Positions 1 through 8,059 of a DNA stretch of 64,000 nt are shown piece after piece. The position numbers were made by a program, and so were the translations under genes. Under the pieces are notes generated by a model. The model worked only from the letters and a program-made list of their open reading frames with translations. It had not been told where the DNA came from and did not search any database. This DNA is from Bermanella sp047621325 (GTDB lineage: Bacteria; Pseudomonadota; Gammaproteobacteria; Pseudomonadales; Oceanobacteraceae): contig JBLHLT010000005.1 in assembly GCA_047621325.1 (NCBI GenBank), forward strand, positions 1-64,000, given 5' to 3'. The stretch's first letter is position 1. Each line of letters opens with the position of its first letter.

Positions 1-108
1 AGTTGGTACAAGCCTAAAGAAGTGTGCAGGGAATAAAATAAGGTAAAAGAATTAACTTTAGTATTGATTGAAGAATAGGCTTGCTTGATCTAGTAGTATT
101 TTCTTAAC

Positions 109-1008
109 ATGGGTGTCTGGGTTGATTGTGACCTGTTCCCGTATCGCAATTTTGTGGGGTTGTTAGAAGCCAGCGCAAAAGCATTAAAATGCCATGACTT
201 TGGAATTCGCTGTGCCAACCAGCAAGACTTCAGTGTACTGGGCCCCATTGCACTGGCCGCGCAACAAAGTCAAAACCTAGGGCAGGCTTTGCAGCGCGTT
301 TCTAGCTACTTGCATGTTTACACACCCGCGCTGGGTTTAAGTGTGAGTGTGCTACCGGGCGGGCAAACCTTATTGGTAGCCGTGGATATATTGCTTAAAC
401 CCTTACCAAAATGCACACAAGCAATTGAACTGACCATGGCGTTATCAGCAAAAATTATTCACATGCTCAGCGGTGGCCGCGCCGTGCCGCTAAAGGTAAT
501 GCTGCCGCACTCGCCCATTAATACTAATACTGTTTACCGCAAAGCCTTCCCATGCGAGATTTTATTTAACCAAGGTGTTTCCGGTTATGAAGTGAACGCC
601 AGTGATTTAAATTTACCGTTAAGTTCAGAGCAAACCGAGCTAGGCGAGATGGCATATAGCTATTTAGAAAGCCATTTTTTAGCCAAACAATCGTCGTTAA
701 GCGAAAGGGTAGAAGCATTAATAAAACCATTATTAATGGCTGAGCAATGCACAAACGAAGTAGTGGCTAATGCATTGGAGATGGAGGTGCGCCAACTGCA
801 TCGCGCCCTTGAAGCTGAAGGCACTAACTTTCGTGCCATCAAAGACAAAGTACTCAAAGAATTAGCGGAATTGTATTTAAAAGAAAAGGCGTTAAAGCTT
901 GGGCAGATTTCTCGCTTGTTGGGGTATTCAGAGCAATCCGGTTTTTCACGCAGTTGCCAGCGTTGGTTTGGTATGGGGCCGCGGGATTATCGCAAGCGGG
1001 TGGGGTGA
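109..1008 (+). CDS. AraC-family transcriptional regulator, possibly N-terminally shortened
   Basis: This 299-residue protein has the layout of AraC regulators with an arabinose-binding-type sensor domain (about residues 10-180) and a C-terminal double helix-turn-helix (about 200-299; note LLGYSEQSGFSRSCQRWFG near the end, the typical second helix-turn-helix). Family members usually carry about 30 more residues before the PYRNFVGLLEAS stretch, which here starts at residue 11. The upstream bases 1-108 have stops in the same frame and show no convincing missing N-terminus. It may therefore be a shortened or decayed copy, or start on a non-ATG codon. The target and ligand are unknown. It ends 46 bp from the convergent integron integrase gene. 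Confidence 0.75.
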   Translation: MGVWVDCDLFPYRNFVGLLEASAKALKCHDFGIRCANQQDFSVLGPIALAAQQSQNLGQALQRVSSYLHVYTPALGLSVSVLPGGQTLLVAVDILLKPLPKCTQAIELTMALSAKIIHMLSGGRAVPLKVMLPHSPINTNTVYRKAFPCEILFNQGVSGYEVNASDLNLPLSSEQTELGEMAYSYLESHFLAKQSSLSERVEALIKPLLMAEQCTNEVVANALEMEVRQLHRALEAEGTNFRAIKDKVLKELAELYLKEKALKLGQISRLLGYSEQSGFSRSCQRWFGMGPRDYRKRVG

Positions 1009-1053
1009 ATTTAGAGTTTTTGAGTGGCTATGAAATAAGGAGCCGTTAGACAC

Positions 1054-2046
1054 TTAACCTAGATCGACAGGGCTTACGATACCTCTTTCGTTTATTCCCA
1101 CCACGTGTGTATAAATCTGTGTGGTTTCAATAGATGAGTGGCCCAGTAATTCTTGAATGGTTCTTAGGTCGGTTCCTTGGCGTAACAATTCAGTGGCGAA
1201 TGAATGACGAAAAGTATGGCAGGTAACCCTTTTGTTTATACCGGTATTTGATGTGGCAGATTTAATCGCCCTTTGAACTTGTTGCGCTCCAAAGTGGTGT
1301 CGCCTTTGAATTCCGCTTCTGGGGTCAACAGAATAATGATCCGCAGGAAATAAATACTGCCATGCTAATTCATATTGTGCATTTGGCATTTTTTTAGCAA
1401 GTGCATCAGGCATAAAAACACCGGCCATATCAATGGCTTTATCTGCCTCAAATTGATTTTTAACAAATTCAATTTGTTGCTTTATTGGTTCAATAAGACT
1501 TTTGGGTAACAGCGTTCTGCGACTTTTATAACCTTTCCCTTCCATCACAAATAAACCGCTATTGGCAATATCAATATCTTTCACTCTCAGGTTGACCGCT
1601 TCAGTTATACGTAAACCTGAACCATATAGTATTTTTGTAATGAGGTTTCTTCTGCCTGTTATATTGCTGATTATCGATAGAGCCTCATTTTTTGATAACA
1701 CGATGGGAATTTTTTTAGGCTTGCGTGCATTGTGAAAAGAGAGTTGGCCAATCTCGACCTTTAAGAACTCCCTGAATAAAAAGACTAAAGCATTTAGCGC
1801 CGTTCTCTGGGTGTTAATTGAACAACCCCGTGCATTGCCCAGCTCGGATAAGAAATGGTTGATGTGATCGACGCACATCTCATTTTCATGTTTGTACCCC
1901 ATATGGCGGATAAAACGTGCCGCCCAGTGACAATATGTTTTTTCAGTGGCGTAAGCCAAACCCTTAGATCGAATAAACAGACGGTAGCGGTCTTTAAAGC
2001 TCATGGATGTCGTGTTTATTGTATTTCTGGTATCAATGGTATGCAT
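1054..2046 (-). CDS. intI: Integron integrase IntI (tyrosine recombinase)
   Basis: IntI is a tyrosine recombinase that inserts and excises cassettes by recombining attI with folded single-stranded attC sites. Counting from the chosen start, the catalytic residues are R146 (GSGLRITEA), H277 and R280 (HTFRHSFATELL), H303 (LLGHSS) and nucleophile Y312 (IYTHV). The insert that separates IntI from XerC/XerD is present around residues 210-250 (LFPADHYSVDPRSG then RRHHF). The reading frame extends to a GTG at 2055, but AGGTGA lies five bases before the ATG at 2046, so the 330-residue product is preferred. The gene is intact and diverges from the cassettes as usual. A LexA box lies immediately upstream. 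Confidence 0.96.
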   Translation of the reverse strand: MHTIDTRNTINTTSMSFKDRYRLFIRSKGLAYATEKTYCHWAARFIRHMGYKHENEMCVDHINHFLSELGNARGCSINTQRTALNALVFLFREFLKVEIGQLSFHNARKPKKIPIVLSKNEALSIISNITGRRNLITKILYGSGLRITEAVNLRVKDIDIANSGLFVMEGKGYKSRRTLLPKSLIEPIKQQIEFVKNQFEADKAIDMAGVFMPDALAKKMPNAQYELAWQYLFPADHYSVDPRSGIQRRHHFGAQQVQRAIKSATSNTGINKRVTCHTFRHSFATELLRQGTDLRTIQELLGHSSIETTQIYTHVVGINERGIVSPVDLG

Positions 2047-2060
2047 GGATTTCACCTATA

Positions 2061-2076
2061 CTGTTTTTTTATACAG
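2061..2076. promoter_or_regulatory. LexA (SOS) box of the integrase gene
   Basis: The sequence CTGT-N8-ACAG matches the gammaproteobacterial LexA consensus perfectly and lies 15 bp upstream of the integrase ATG. It probably overlaps the promoter, so LexA would repress the integrase until DNA damage or uptake of single-stranded DNA. The same 19-bp core occurs in front of the SulA-like gene in this window. Confidence 0.9.
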
Positions 2077-2467
2077 TATAGAGTTCATCAGGAGGATTGC
2101 TTTAAAAATGATGAAAAAATAAGCAGAAAGTCTTATCAATTAATTTGGATATACATCACTCGACGTATATCCAAGAATTTAAGGTCACGTGACGGTGTAT
2201 TAAGATAAACAGTCATACGACGTATATCCCCGAAATTACGGTTGAAAAGGGTGATAATCAGAAAAGAGTACTAGTTACTAAAAAGATAAGTAAATGAATG
2301 GGTTAGAGGTGCACAAATGTTTTGATGCGACGTAAAAAAAAGGGACGGCATGTTTGCCAAAGCGGGCTGGATGCCCCATGATTGCTGCCATATAAAAAAT
2401 GAGAGGCGTGAAATGCCCCGGCAAACACGTCGCCGATAAAAAGCGTCATGCGACGTTGAATAAACTG
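2077..2467. other. attI-side region of the integron (non-coding, repeat-rich)
   Basis: This stretch has no convincing gene. Its right edge is the attI core: G2467^T2468 within GTTAGTTTC, the crossover point to cassette 1. It contains an inverted repeat (2145-2174), a 12-bp direct repeat CGACGTATATCC (2161-2172 and 2218-2229), and two further CGACGT copies (2328-2333, 2451-2456) with one inverted copy (2427-2432). There is also a looser inverted repeat around GGCATGTTTGCC (2348-2359) and GGCAAACACGTC. Class 1 attI sites carry direct repeats that bind the integrase, so some of these may have that role. The cassette promoter Pc should lie here or inside intI, but I could not identify one with confidence. 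Confidence 0.75.
2145..2174. repeat. 10-bp perfect inverted repeat in the attI-side region
   Basis: TTGGATATAC (2145-2154) and GTATATCCAA (2165-2174) are perfect reverse complements separated by 10 bp. The right arm is part of the repeat CGACGTATATCC that recurs at 2218-2229. It may be an operator or a recombinase-binding site. No T-tract follows, so it is not a typical terminator. Confidence 0.8.
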
Positions 2468-2503
2468 TTAGTTTCCAGTGATTAGTGAGAGATAAGTAGA
2501 TAT

Positions 2504-4198
2504 ATGGATCTATACAATTTGGATGGAATTTATTCGCTTGCTTTAGAGCCAAAAGATAAAATTTCTTTTGATGATTGGGCGACTCAAACAGGCTTAGAAG
2601 ATTATTTGGAGAATGAAGCAAAAGAAGATTACGTGATTATCTATGCCTCCTTACCTCATACATTTATTCATTCAGTATTTATTCCTCAGCAAGCACCTAA
2701 TGAAGAAATAATAAAGGACCTACGAAAGTGGAGTTACAATCCTCACTCATCATGGAGCCAAGTATGTACATCTGATGAAGCTTGGATAGAACCTCCTCTC
2801 TCTAACTCAGGAAGTGAGATACTGAAAACTGGAGAGCAGATTATTTTCGGTCGTTATTTTGAGGGGGTTAACAGCAATAAAAACTATTATGAGTTAAACC
2901 AAAAATTGGCACATATCCTTGGCATTCACTTTATGCCTGAGAGGAATGCATGGTGTAAGCTGGATGACCATGGAGATATCTTCGATGTATTCAAAATAGT
3001 TGATATCGAGGGGCTTCCAAGGAATGAGGCAGGAACAATAATATGTGCAAAGAAAGAAGAGCTTAGTGAATATGTAAGTATAGAAAGCCTAGCTCTTATC
3101 AGGATGTTTGATTTCACAAGATATAAATCCGGTGATTTTTTTGGTTGGGGTAAGAATAAAGAGTCTAAAGACTTTGAGAAAACCGGATCCATTTATGGCT
3201 CCCTTTCGGTTGTTCCAGGAACTGGTAGTTATTCAAGAGGGTTTCAACTTATAGACCTTAGTCTTTCTAAAAAGCATATAGTAAATCGCATTTGGGGAGA
3301 CCCTAATGACGAAAATCCTAAGAAATATTGTACCTACATAGCGCAAGACTGGAAAAATAAAGTAATTACGGAAATATCATGCGATCCTGGCGGCCTAGCA
3401 AATTACTTTACAGAATCAGATCTCCCATTTGAGATTACTCCAGTATTTTTCAAGCCAGAAGTACTTACTAAATATAAAAGTGATCGAGCAAAGTATAAAC
3501 TTGAGACTCGCGCAGTAGGTTGTAGGGCTTCTTGGCATCTAAAGACTTTTGATATTAATTCGGCAGGACAAGTACATACTTATTTAATCTACTTAAGCCA
3601 CTTGCCTTATGAAGAGCAGCTGCATTGGAAGCAGTATAATGAGAAACCCAAGGCGCCACTTTCAGAACGTGCGATTGCAACAGATTTTGACGGGAAGTTT
3701 TATGATGAGTATGACCCATTACCAAGTTTAAAACATAAATTAAATAAACTTAATTCAGAAGGTGTAGACTGGTGGGTTCTTCGAGATACTAATGCGCCAG
3801 GAAAAGTTCATTATCCTTACACTGCCTCTAAGGATGAATGGGCTGAAGAAATTTTAAATCTTGACCAACTATTAGTGGAAGGGCTTCAAGAAAAGTGGCT
3901 ACGTAAGAAAGCTAAAGAACTTGGATGTAAGCCTGATGCACGGCTTAGGGCGCTGAAGTTATTAGAGGTTATACTTGTTGCTTTAGGTTTTGAAGAAGAT
4001 CATTCTAGAGAGATAATGACCCCGTTTCATGTTGTTCATAACTTACGTTCAGTGTTAAAAGGGCATACTTCTGGTACAGATGCTGAAAATGAACGAAAAA
4101 ATGCTTTAAAAGAGCACGGCAGTTTTAGGAATCACTTTGAAGAAATATGTAGTAATTGTGATGAGTCGATTGACATAATTACTGAAGCGCTTAGGTAA
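2504..4198 (+). CDS. Cassette 1: uncharacterised 564-residue protein, possible HEPN-type C-terminus
   Basis: I do not recognise a characterised family. The protein has no signal peptide or membrane segment, so it is probably cytoplasmic. It is acidic and mixed alpha/beta, with conserved-looking aromatic stretches (LPYEEQLHWKQYN near residue 370, DWWVLRD near 425). The last 110 residues are strongly helical and contain R515-x5-H521 (RSVLKGH), which fits the Rx4-6H signature of HEPN ribonucleases; this is an inference from the motif only. The gene fills cassette 1 (2468-4285). It is AT-rich compared with the chromosomal backbone. The unusual size for a cassette protein and the location suggest a mobile accessory, perhaps defence, function. 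Confidence 0.85.
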   Translation: MDLYNLDGIYSLALEPKDKISFDDWATQTGLEDYLENEAKEDYVIIYASLPHTFIHSVFIPQQAPNEEIIKDLRKWSYNPHSSWSQVCTSDEAWIEPPLSNSGSEILKTGEQIIFGRYFEGVNSNKNYYELNQKLAHILGIHFMPERNAWCKLDDHGDIFDVFKIVDIEGLPRNEAGTIICAKKEELSEYVSIESLALIRMFDFTRYKSGDFFGWGKNKESKDFEKTGSIYGSLSVVPGTGSYSRGFQLIDLSLSKKHIVNRIWGDPNDENPKKYCTYIAQDWKNKVITEISCDPGGLANYFTESDLPFEITPVFFKPEVLTKYKSDRAKYKLETRAVGCRASWHLKTFDINSAGQVHTYLIYLSHLPYEEQLHWKQYNEKPKAPLSERAIATDFDGKFYDEYDPLPSLKHKLNKLNSEGVDWWVLRDTNAPGKVHYPYTASKDEWAEEILNLDQLLVEGLQEKWLRKKAKELGCKPDARLRALKLLEVILVALGFEEDHSREIMTPFHVVHNLRSVLKGHTSGTDAENERKNALKEHGSFRNHFEEICSNCDESIDIITEALR

Positions 4199-4217
4199 AG
4201 TAAAAAAATTTCTAATA

Positions 4218-4292
4218 GAAACTAACAAAGCGCTGCTACGGAAAATTTACTCGCTTGCGCGCCTAAATTTCCGCAGAGCGCGGCGTTAAAAA
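4218..4292 (+). other. attC1 recombination site
   Basis: The R'' site GAAACTAAC (4218-4226) and the R' site GTTAAAA (4285-4291) bracket an imperfect inverted repeat, GCGCTGCTACGGAAA against TTTCCGCAGAGCGC. The site is about 74 bp long. The crossover to cassette 2 is between 4285 and 4286. Confidence 0.92.
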
Positions 4293-4307
4293 TACAGGGA
4301 CTATATA

Positions 4308-4775
4308 GTGAGAATCTTATTAACCATTCTAGCGTTAACTATCTGTAGCCTATCTATTGCTAAAGAAGAAATGTATGCCTGTCCTGTTAGTGCATCAGGT
4401 TATGCAGAGCTAGTAAAAGAGAATAAACCTGGTGGTGAAGGTTTTATGGAAAGGGATAATTGTTACTACGAGTTACTTAATCGAGCAAGGGCTGCAAGTG
4501 ACGCAGATCTCACAACAGATATCCTAAATCTTAATATCCATTTAGGAGCTTCTGGATCTGAATCGTATTATGAATTTGTAGAAAAACTAGCGATTAACCA
4601 GCCTAGGACGTTATTAGATGCCTTATCAAGAGTTGCCCCTCAGAAAGTCCTTCGGGTATTTGAAATTTTGGATGATCCCTTAGTATCAAAAAGAAAAGAT
4701 ATTGAGAGGTCGCTTCTAAGCTACAAGAATAATGAGCAATACAGAGAATTGCTATCAATCTACTTTGAAATGTAG
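4308..4775 (+). CDS. Cassette 2: small secreted protein of unknown function
   Basis: This 155-residue protein starts with GTG. It has a clear signal peptide (hydrophobic residues 2-16, likely cut after SIA at 18), so the mature part should be periplasmic or secreted. The mature N-terminus holds two cysteines (YACP, DNCYY) that could form a disulfide. The remainder looks helical, with a repeat-like alternation around residues 60-140. I recognise no family. It is the only gene of cassette 2 (4286-4855). Confidence 0.8.
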   Translation: MRILLTILALTICSLSIAKEEMYACPVSASGYAELVKENKPGGEGFMERDNCYYELLNRARAASDADLTTDILNLNIHLGASGSESYYEFVEKLAINQPRTLLDALSRVAPQKVLRVFEILDDPLVSKRKDIERSLLSYKNNEQYRELLSIYFEM

Positions 4776-4798
4776 AGCTATATTATTCTAGAATTTAA

Positions 4799-4862
4799 AT
4801 TTTTAACAAGGCGCTCAAGCTTTGGACGCAGTAAACTGCGCCGCTTAGCTTGGCGTTACACG
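4799..4862 (+). other. attC2 recombination site
   Basis: ATTTTTAAC (4799-4807) is the R'' site and GTTACACG (4855-4862) the R' site. The arms AGGCGCTCAAGCTTTGGACGC and GCGCCGCTTAGCTTGGCG form an imperfect hairpin. The sequence resembles attC6 closely and attC4 less so. The crossover is between 4855 and 4856. Confidence 0.92.
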
Positions 4863-4883
4863 TCATAAGGATTTTCTGGAGCA

Positions 4884-5402
4884 ATGAATATTGGATATGC
4901 CATATGGATTTCACTTATCCCTGTTTTCCTTCCCTTTATATATGTGACTTTTATAAGAGATATAAATCTTAAAAAGAAATTCAAAGATTTATTGGGTGAA
5001 AATGAAACTTTTATACAGTGGTTTCAGGAAGAAGGAAGCTTTCCATTCTCGAGTTTCATGAATACGGAAGTCGGAAACATAATCATTGGAAAGAATAATG
5101 CTGCCCTTTATAAGTTCAGACTTACGGGAGAGTTAAAATATGGGCGGTATTGTATAGTATTACTTGATACGGATATTTCTGATGGGGTTTATGGAAAAGG
5201 TCATATAGTTAGAGCATTGAGTCCATTAAAAGTCTTCCCTAAGGGTTTACCCTTGAGTGACGCTTCAAAAATTTATAATGAGAGTCATCCTCCTGAATGT
5301 ATTGAAATAGAAAATAATAAAGCTTATCTATATTTTCCACTAAATAACTGGTTTGGATATGAAGGTATCGTGAGTGCGGTACAAACTAAAAAAGCCGTGT
5401 AA
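4884..5402 (+). CDS. Cassette 3: membrane-anchored protein of unknown function
   Basis: This 172-residue protein has one N-terminal membrane segment (about residues 4-24, IWISLIPVFLPFIYVTFI) followed by a basic stretch and a soluble domain of about 140 residues, probably cytoplasmic by the positive-inside rule. I recognise no family. The stop codon TAA lies inside the R'' site CGTGTAAC of attC3, so coding sequence and recombination site overlap. It is the only gene of cassette 3 (4856-5466). Confidence 0.78.
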   Translation: MNIGYAIWISLIPVFLPFIYVTFIRDINLKKKFKDLLGENETFIQWFQEEGSFPFSSFMNTEVGNIIIGKNNAALYKFRLTGELKYGRYCIVLLDTDISDGVYGKGHIVRALSPLKVFPKGLPLSDASKIYNESHPPECIEIENNKAYLYFPLNNWFGYEGIVSAVQTKKAV

Positions 5403-5474
5403 CAAAACAATTAAGTACGCTCCTTTCAGTCGCCCGACTCACTACGTTCGCGGCTTATTGTGGGCGTTAGCTGC
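5396..5474 (+). other. attC3 recombination site
   Basis: The R'' site is CGTGTAAC (5396-5403) and the R' site GTTAGCTG (5466-5473). The central part (TCGCCCGACTCACTACGTTCGCGGC) differs from attC2, attC4 and attC6, so it comes from a different attC lineage. The crossover is between 5466 and 5467. Confidence 0.88.
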
Positions 5475-5530
5475 CGAGATCGAGCACAAAAACAAACCTA
5501 GCTGAATTTTAAGAAAGAGAAAATATTCAA

Positions 5531-7060
5531 TTGAAACAAACAACCCTTATTTCTCCTATAGAAGACATTATTAGCCTTCAGAGTGAATTTCTTAACTCAA
5601 AATCGATTGATGATCGCAAGGTTTTGGGCCAATTTTTCACCGGATCCATTGTTTCTGATTATATGGCTTCGTTGATCAACAAGCCAAAAAGCAAAGCGGT
5701 TCGCATTTTAGATGCTGGCGCGGGAACCGGGATTTTGACGGCTTCGACTGCGCTGAGGTGTTTAGACCTTGGTTGCAAGACTGTTCACGCTGTCCTTTAT
5801 GAACTGGACAGTGAAGCCGTTCCGAACCTTGAACAAACGTTGAAGATTGTTCAAAACACATTCAGCCAGCAGCGCGGAACATTCACTTTTGAAATACGCT
5901 GTGAAGACTTTGTTCTTGCAAGACCGGACAAAGACGAAAGCATTCAGGCTTTTGATGTGTCAGTGATCAATCCGCCTTATTTTAAATATAGTGTTAAAGA
6001 TTCACCTTATGCAAAGACGGCGGCTGACCTATATCACGGCGACCCGAATATATATGCTTCTTTCTTAGCTGTTGTAATGGCTTCTATGAAAGACGGCGGA
6101 CAAATGGTTAGCATTACGCCCCGTAGTTTTACCAACGGTCTTTACTTCAAAGGATTTCGTTCCTACTTATTGACTCAATCGGCTTTAGACCTGATACACA
6201 TTTTCAAGCACCGCGACAAAGTGTTCAAAAATGACGATTCAGCGGTATTACAAGAAAACGTCATTTGCCGTTTTGTTAAAGGACAATCTAAAGAAGCAGT
6301 TACTGTTCGTTCAAGTGACTGTGACGCAAGTATTAACCATGCTGATCAAGAACAATACCCGCTTGAATTGATTATTGATCCGTCCAACGATCAAAGGATT
6401 ATCCGAATTCCTGAATCAGCATATGAAGCTAGCATATTGAGGCAGGCTGAAACTTTCCCAACTACTTTTGAAGGCGCTGGATATTTTATTTCAACCGGTC
6501 GAGTTGTTGAGCATAGAACACGAAAATACATCACTGAAAAAACTAACGCGCCTAATTCCGTTCCACTTTATCGTCCGCACAATGTCACGCCATTGATAAC
6601 TACATGGACAGGTGAGCATAAAAAAGAAGTATCTTTCATGCTCAATGATGGGCATGAAAAACACACAATGGAAAACGGAACCTTTGTTCTGTTGAAGCGT
6701 TTTTCTTCAAAAGATGAAAAGCGCCGTCTAGTTTCTGGTGTTCACCTTGCAAGCGTCCACGACTGTAAACTAATTGGCTTTGGTAACAAGACAAACTATA
6801 TCGGGCTGACAGGTGGTAAACTGACCATCGCCGAGGCATACGGTCTTGCCGCAATTTTCAATTCTTCGTTCATGGACAGGTATTTCAGGTGTATATCAGG
6901 TAACACCCAAGTCAATGCTACTGAAATTCGTGTAATGAAGTTTCCAATACGTGAACAAGTGAAAGAAATAGGCAAGCAAGCGCAAAAATTGAAGACTATT
7001 AGAACAAGCGAAATTGACTTGATCGTCAACCCTGTGCTTGGAGTAATGGACATAATTTGA
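5531..7060 (+). CDS. Cassette 4: N6-adenine DNA methyltransferase of a BsuBI/PstI-type system
   Basis: This 509-residue protein is the protective methyltransferase of a type II restriction-modification pair. Motif X-like GQFFTG (33-38), the AdoMet-binding motif I DAGAGTG (61-67) and the catalytic motif IV NPPYF (147-151) occur in the order of gamma-class N6-adenine methyltransferases. The C-terminal 250 residues should hold the target-recognition domain. It begins with TTG, preceded by AAGAAAGAG about ten bases upstream. The endonuclease gene follows after 12 bp. By analogy with BsuBI and PstI the target could be CTGCAG, but recognition cannot be read from the sequence. Both genes lie inside one cassette (5467-8106). 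Confidence 0.92.
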   Translation: MKQTTLISPIEDIISLQSEFLNSKSIDDRKVLGQFFTGSIVSDYMASLINKPKSKAVRILDAGAGTGILTASTALRCLDLGCKTVHAVLYELDSEAVPNLEQTLKIVQNTFSQQRGTFTFEIRCEDFVLARPDKDESIQAFDVSVINPPYFKYSVKDSPYAKTAADLYHGDPNIYASFLAVVMASMKDGGQMVSITPRSFTNGLYFKGFRSYLLTQSALDLIHIFKHRDKVFKNDDSAVLQENVICRFVKGQSKEAVTVRSSDCDASINHADQEQYPLELIIDPSNDQRIIRIPESAYEASILRQAETFPTTFEGAGYFISTGRVVEHRTRKYITEKTNAPNSVPLYRPHNVTPLITTWTGEHKKEVSFMLNDGHEKHTMENGTFVLLKRFSSKDEKRRLVSGVHLASVHDCKLIGFGNKTNYIGLTGGKLTIAEAYGLAAIFNSSFMDRYFRCISGNTQVNATEIRVMKFPIREQVKEIGKQAQKLKTIRTSEIDLIVNPVLGVMDII

Positions 7061-7072
7061 TAGGGGTAACCT

Positions 7073-8059
7073 TTGAATTCTACTGAACAACAAAAAGAAA
7101 GACTTGAGCAGGCTAAAACACTGTTGACCGCACTTGGTTTGCCAAAGGCACAATGTAATGACCGTTCCGGCTGGGTGTTTCTGGCACTGTCAAATATAAA
7201 GCCTTCTGATAATTGGAATAACGCAACAGCGCCCCTGTTACCCACTGTGAATATTATGGAGTTTATCCGCAATGAATACGGCATGGACTATAAGCCGAAC
7301 AGCCGTGAAACGATTCGCCGCCAAACACTTCATCAATTTGAACAAGCACGTGTTGTTGACCGTAACCGGGACGACCCCGCCAGACCAACCAATAGCAAAG
7401 ACAATAACTATTCACTTAACCAGCCCATTTTAGATATTTTGACTGTATATCCTAATGGTGACTGGGAAAGAAGGGTTCAGGTTTATAAAGGCGCTGTGAC
7501 CGAACTGACAGCGCAATATGAGCGCCAGCTTGAACTTCAGAAAATTCCAATTACTTTGCCGAATGGCGACACTATCAAGTTGTCACCCGGTAAGCACAAT
7601 CAGCTTCACGCTGATATTGTGCATGAATTCTGTTCCCGCTTTGTTGGTGCTGGTGGTCGATTGCTTTACATTGGTGATACAGCAAGTAGTCGCAACGAAG
7701 GCGGAAAGCTTATGTTCTTGGAGGCGGACTACCTAGAATCGTTAGGTGTTCCGCCTATGTCACATGACAAGCTACCGGATGTTGTTGTTTATGATGAAAG
7801 CAGGGAATGGTTATTTCTAATCGAAGCTGTTACAAGTCATGGTCCTGTTTCTCCCAAGCGTTGGGTTGAACTTGAAGCAGCCTTCAAAGATTGCACTGTT
7901 GGTCTTGTATATGTGACAGCTTTTCCAGATCGCGCGGAATTCCGAAAGAACGCGGCTGACATAGCTTGGGAAACTGAAGTATGGATTGCCGACAATCCAG
8001 ACCACATGATCCACTTCAATGGTGACCGTTTTTTAGGTCCGCATGAAAATCGCAGCTAA
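7073..8059 (+). CDS. Cassette 4: BsuBI/PstI-type type II restriction endonuclease
   Basis: This 328-residue protein matches the BsuBI/PstI endonuclease family in length and in its C-terminal catalytic region: LPDVVVYD (234-241) followed by LIEAVTSHGPVSPKR (249-263), which supplies the acidic and basic active-site residues. The N-terminal third resembles the helical winged domain of this family. It starts with TTG after AGGGG at 7063-7067. Translation is likely coupled to, and weaker than, that of the methyltransferase 12 bp upstream. The TAA stop is embedded in the attC4 R'' site GCAGCTAAC. Cleavage of unmodified DNA would serve phage defence and also penalise loss of the cassette. Confidence 0.93.
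   Translation: MNSTEQQKERLEQAKTLLTALGLPKAQCNDRSGWVFLALSNIKPSDNWNNATAPLLPTVNIMEFIRNEYGMDYKPNSRETIRRQTLHQFEQARVVDRNRDDPARPTNSKDNNYSLNQPILDILTVYPNGDWERRVQVYKGAVTELTAQYERQLELQKIPITLPNGDTIKLSPGKHNQLHADIVHEFCSRFVGAGGRLLYIGDTASSRNEGGKLMFLEADYLESLGVPPMSHDKLPDVVVYDESREWLFLIEAVTSHGPVSPKRWVELEAAFKDCTVGLVYVTAFPDRAEFRKNAADIAWETEVWIADNPDHMIHFNGDRFLGPHENRS

Noticed and set aside
2097..2125. TTGCTT and TAAGCA 17 bp apart as a possible cassette promoter Pc
   Set aside because: Both elements match the sigma-70 consensus poorly, so I could not support it over chance.
1855..2208. Open frame of 117 codons on the plus strand opposite the integrase start
   Set aside because: It overlaps the well-supported integrase gene antisense and spans the LexA box; composition is that of a shadow frame.
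2271..2621. Open frame of 116 codons on the minus strand in the attI-side region
   Set aside because: Its start lies inside cassette 1, it crosses the attI/cassette crossover, and it shows no recognisable protein features; the sequence is better explained as the attI-side region.
5531..8059. CTGCAG avoidance as a sign of active PstI-type restriction
   Set aside because: Several CTGCAG sites are visible in the window (for example near 20011, 24485 and 44525), and methylation would protect them in any case, so no conclusion can be drawn.
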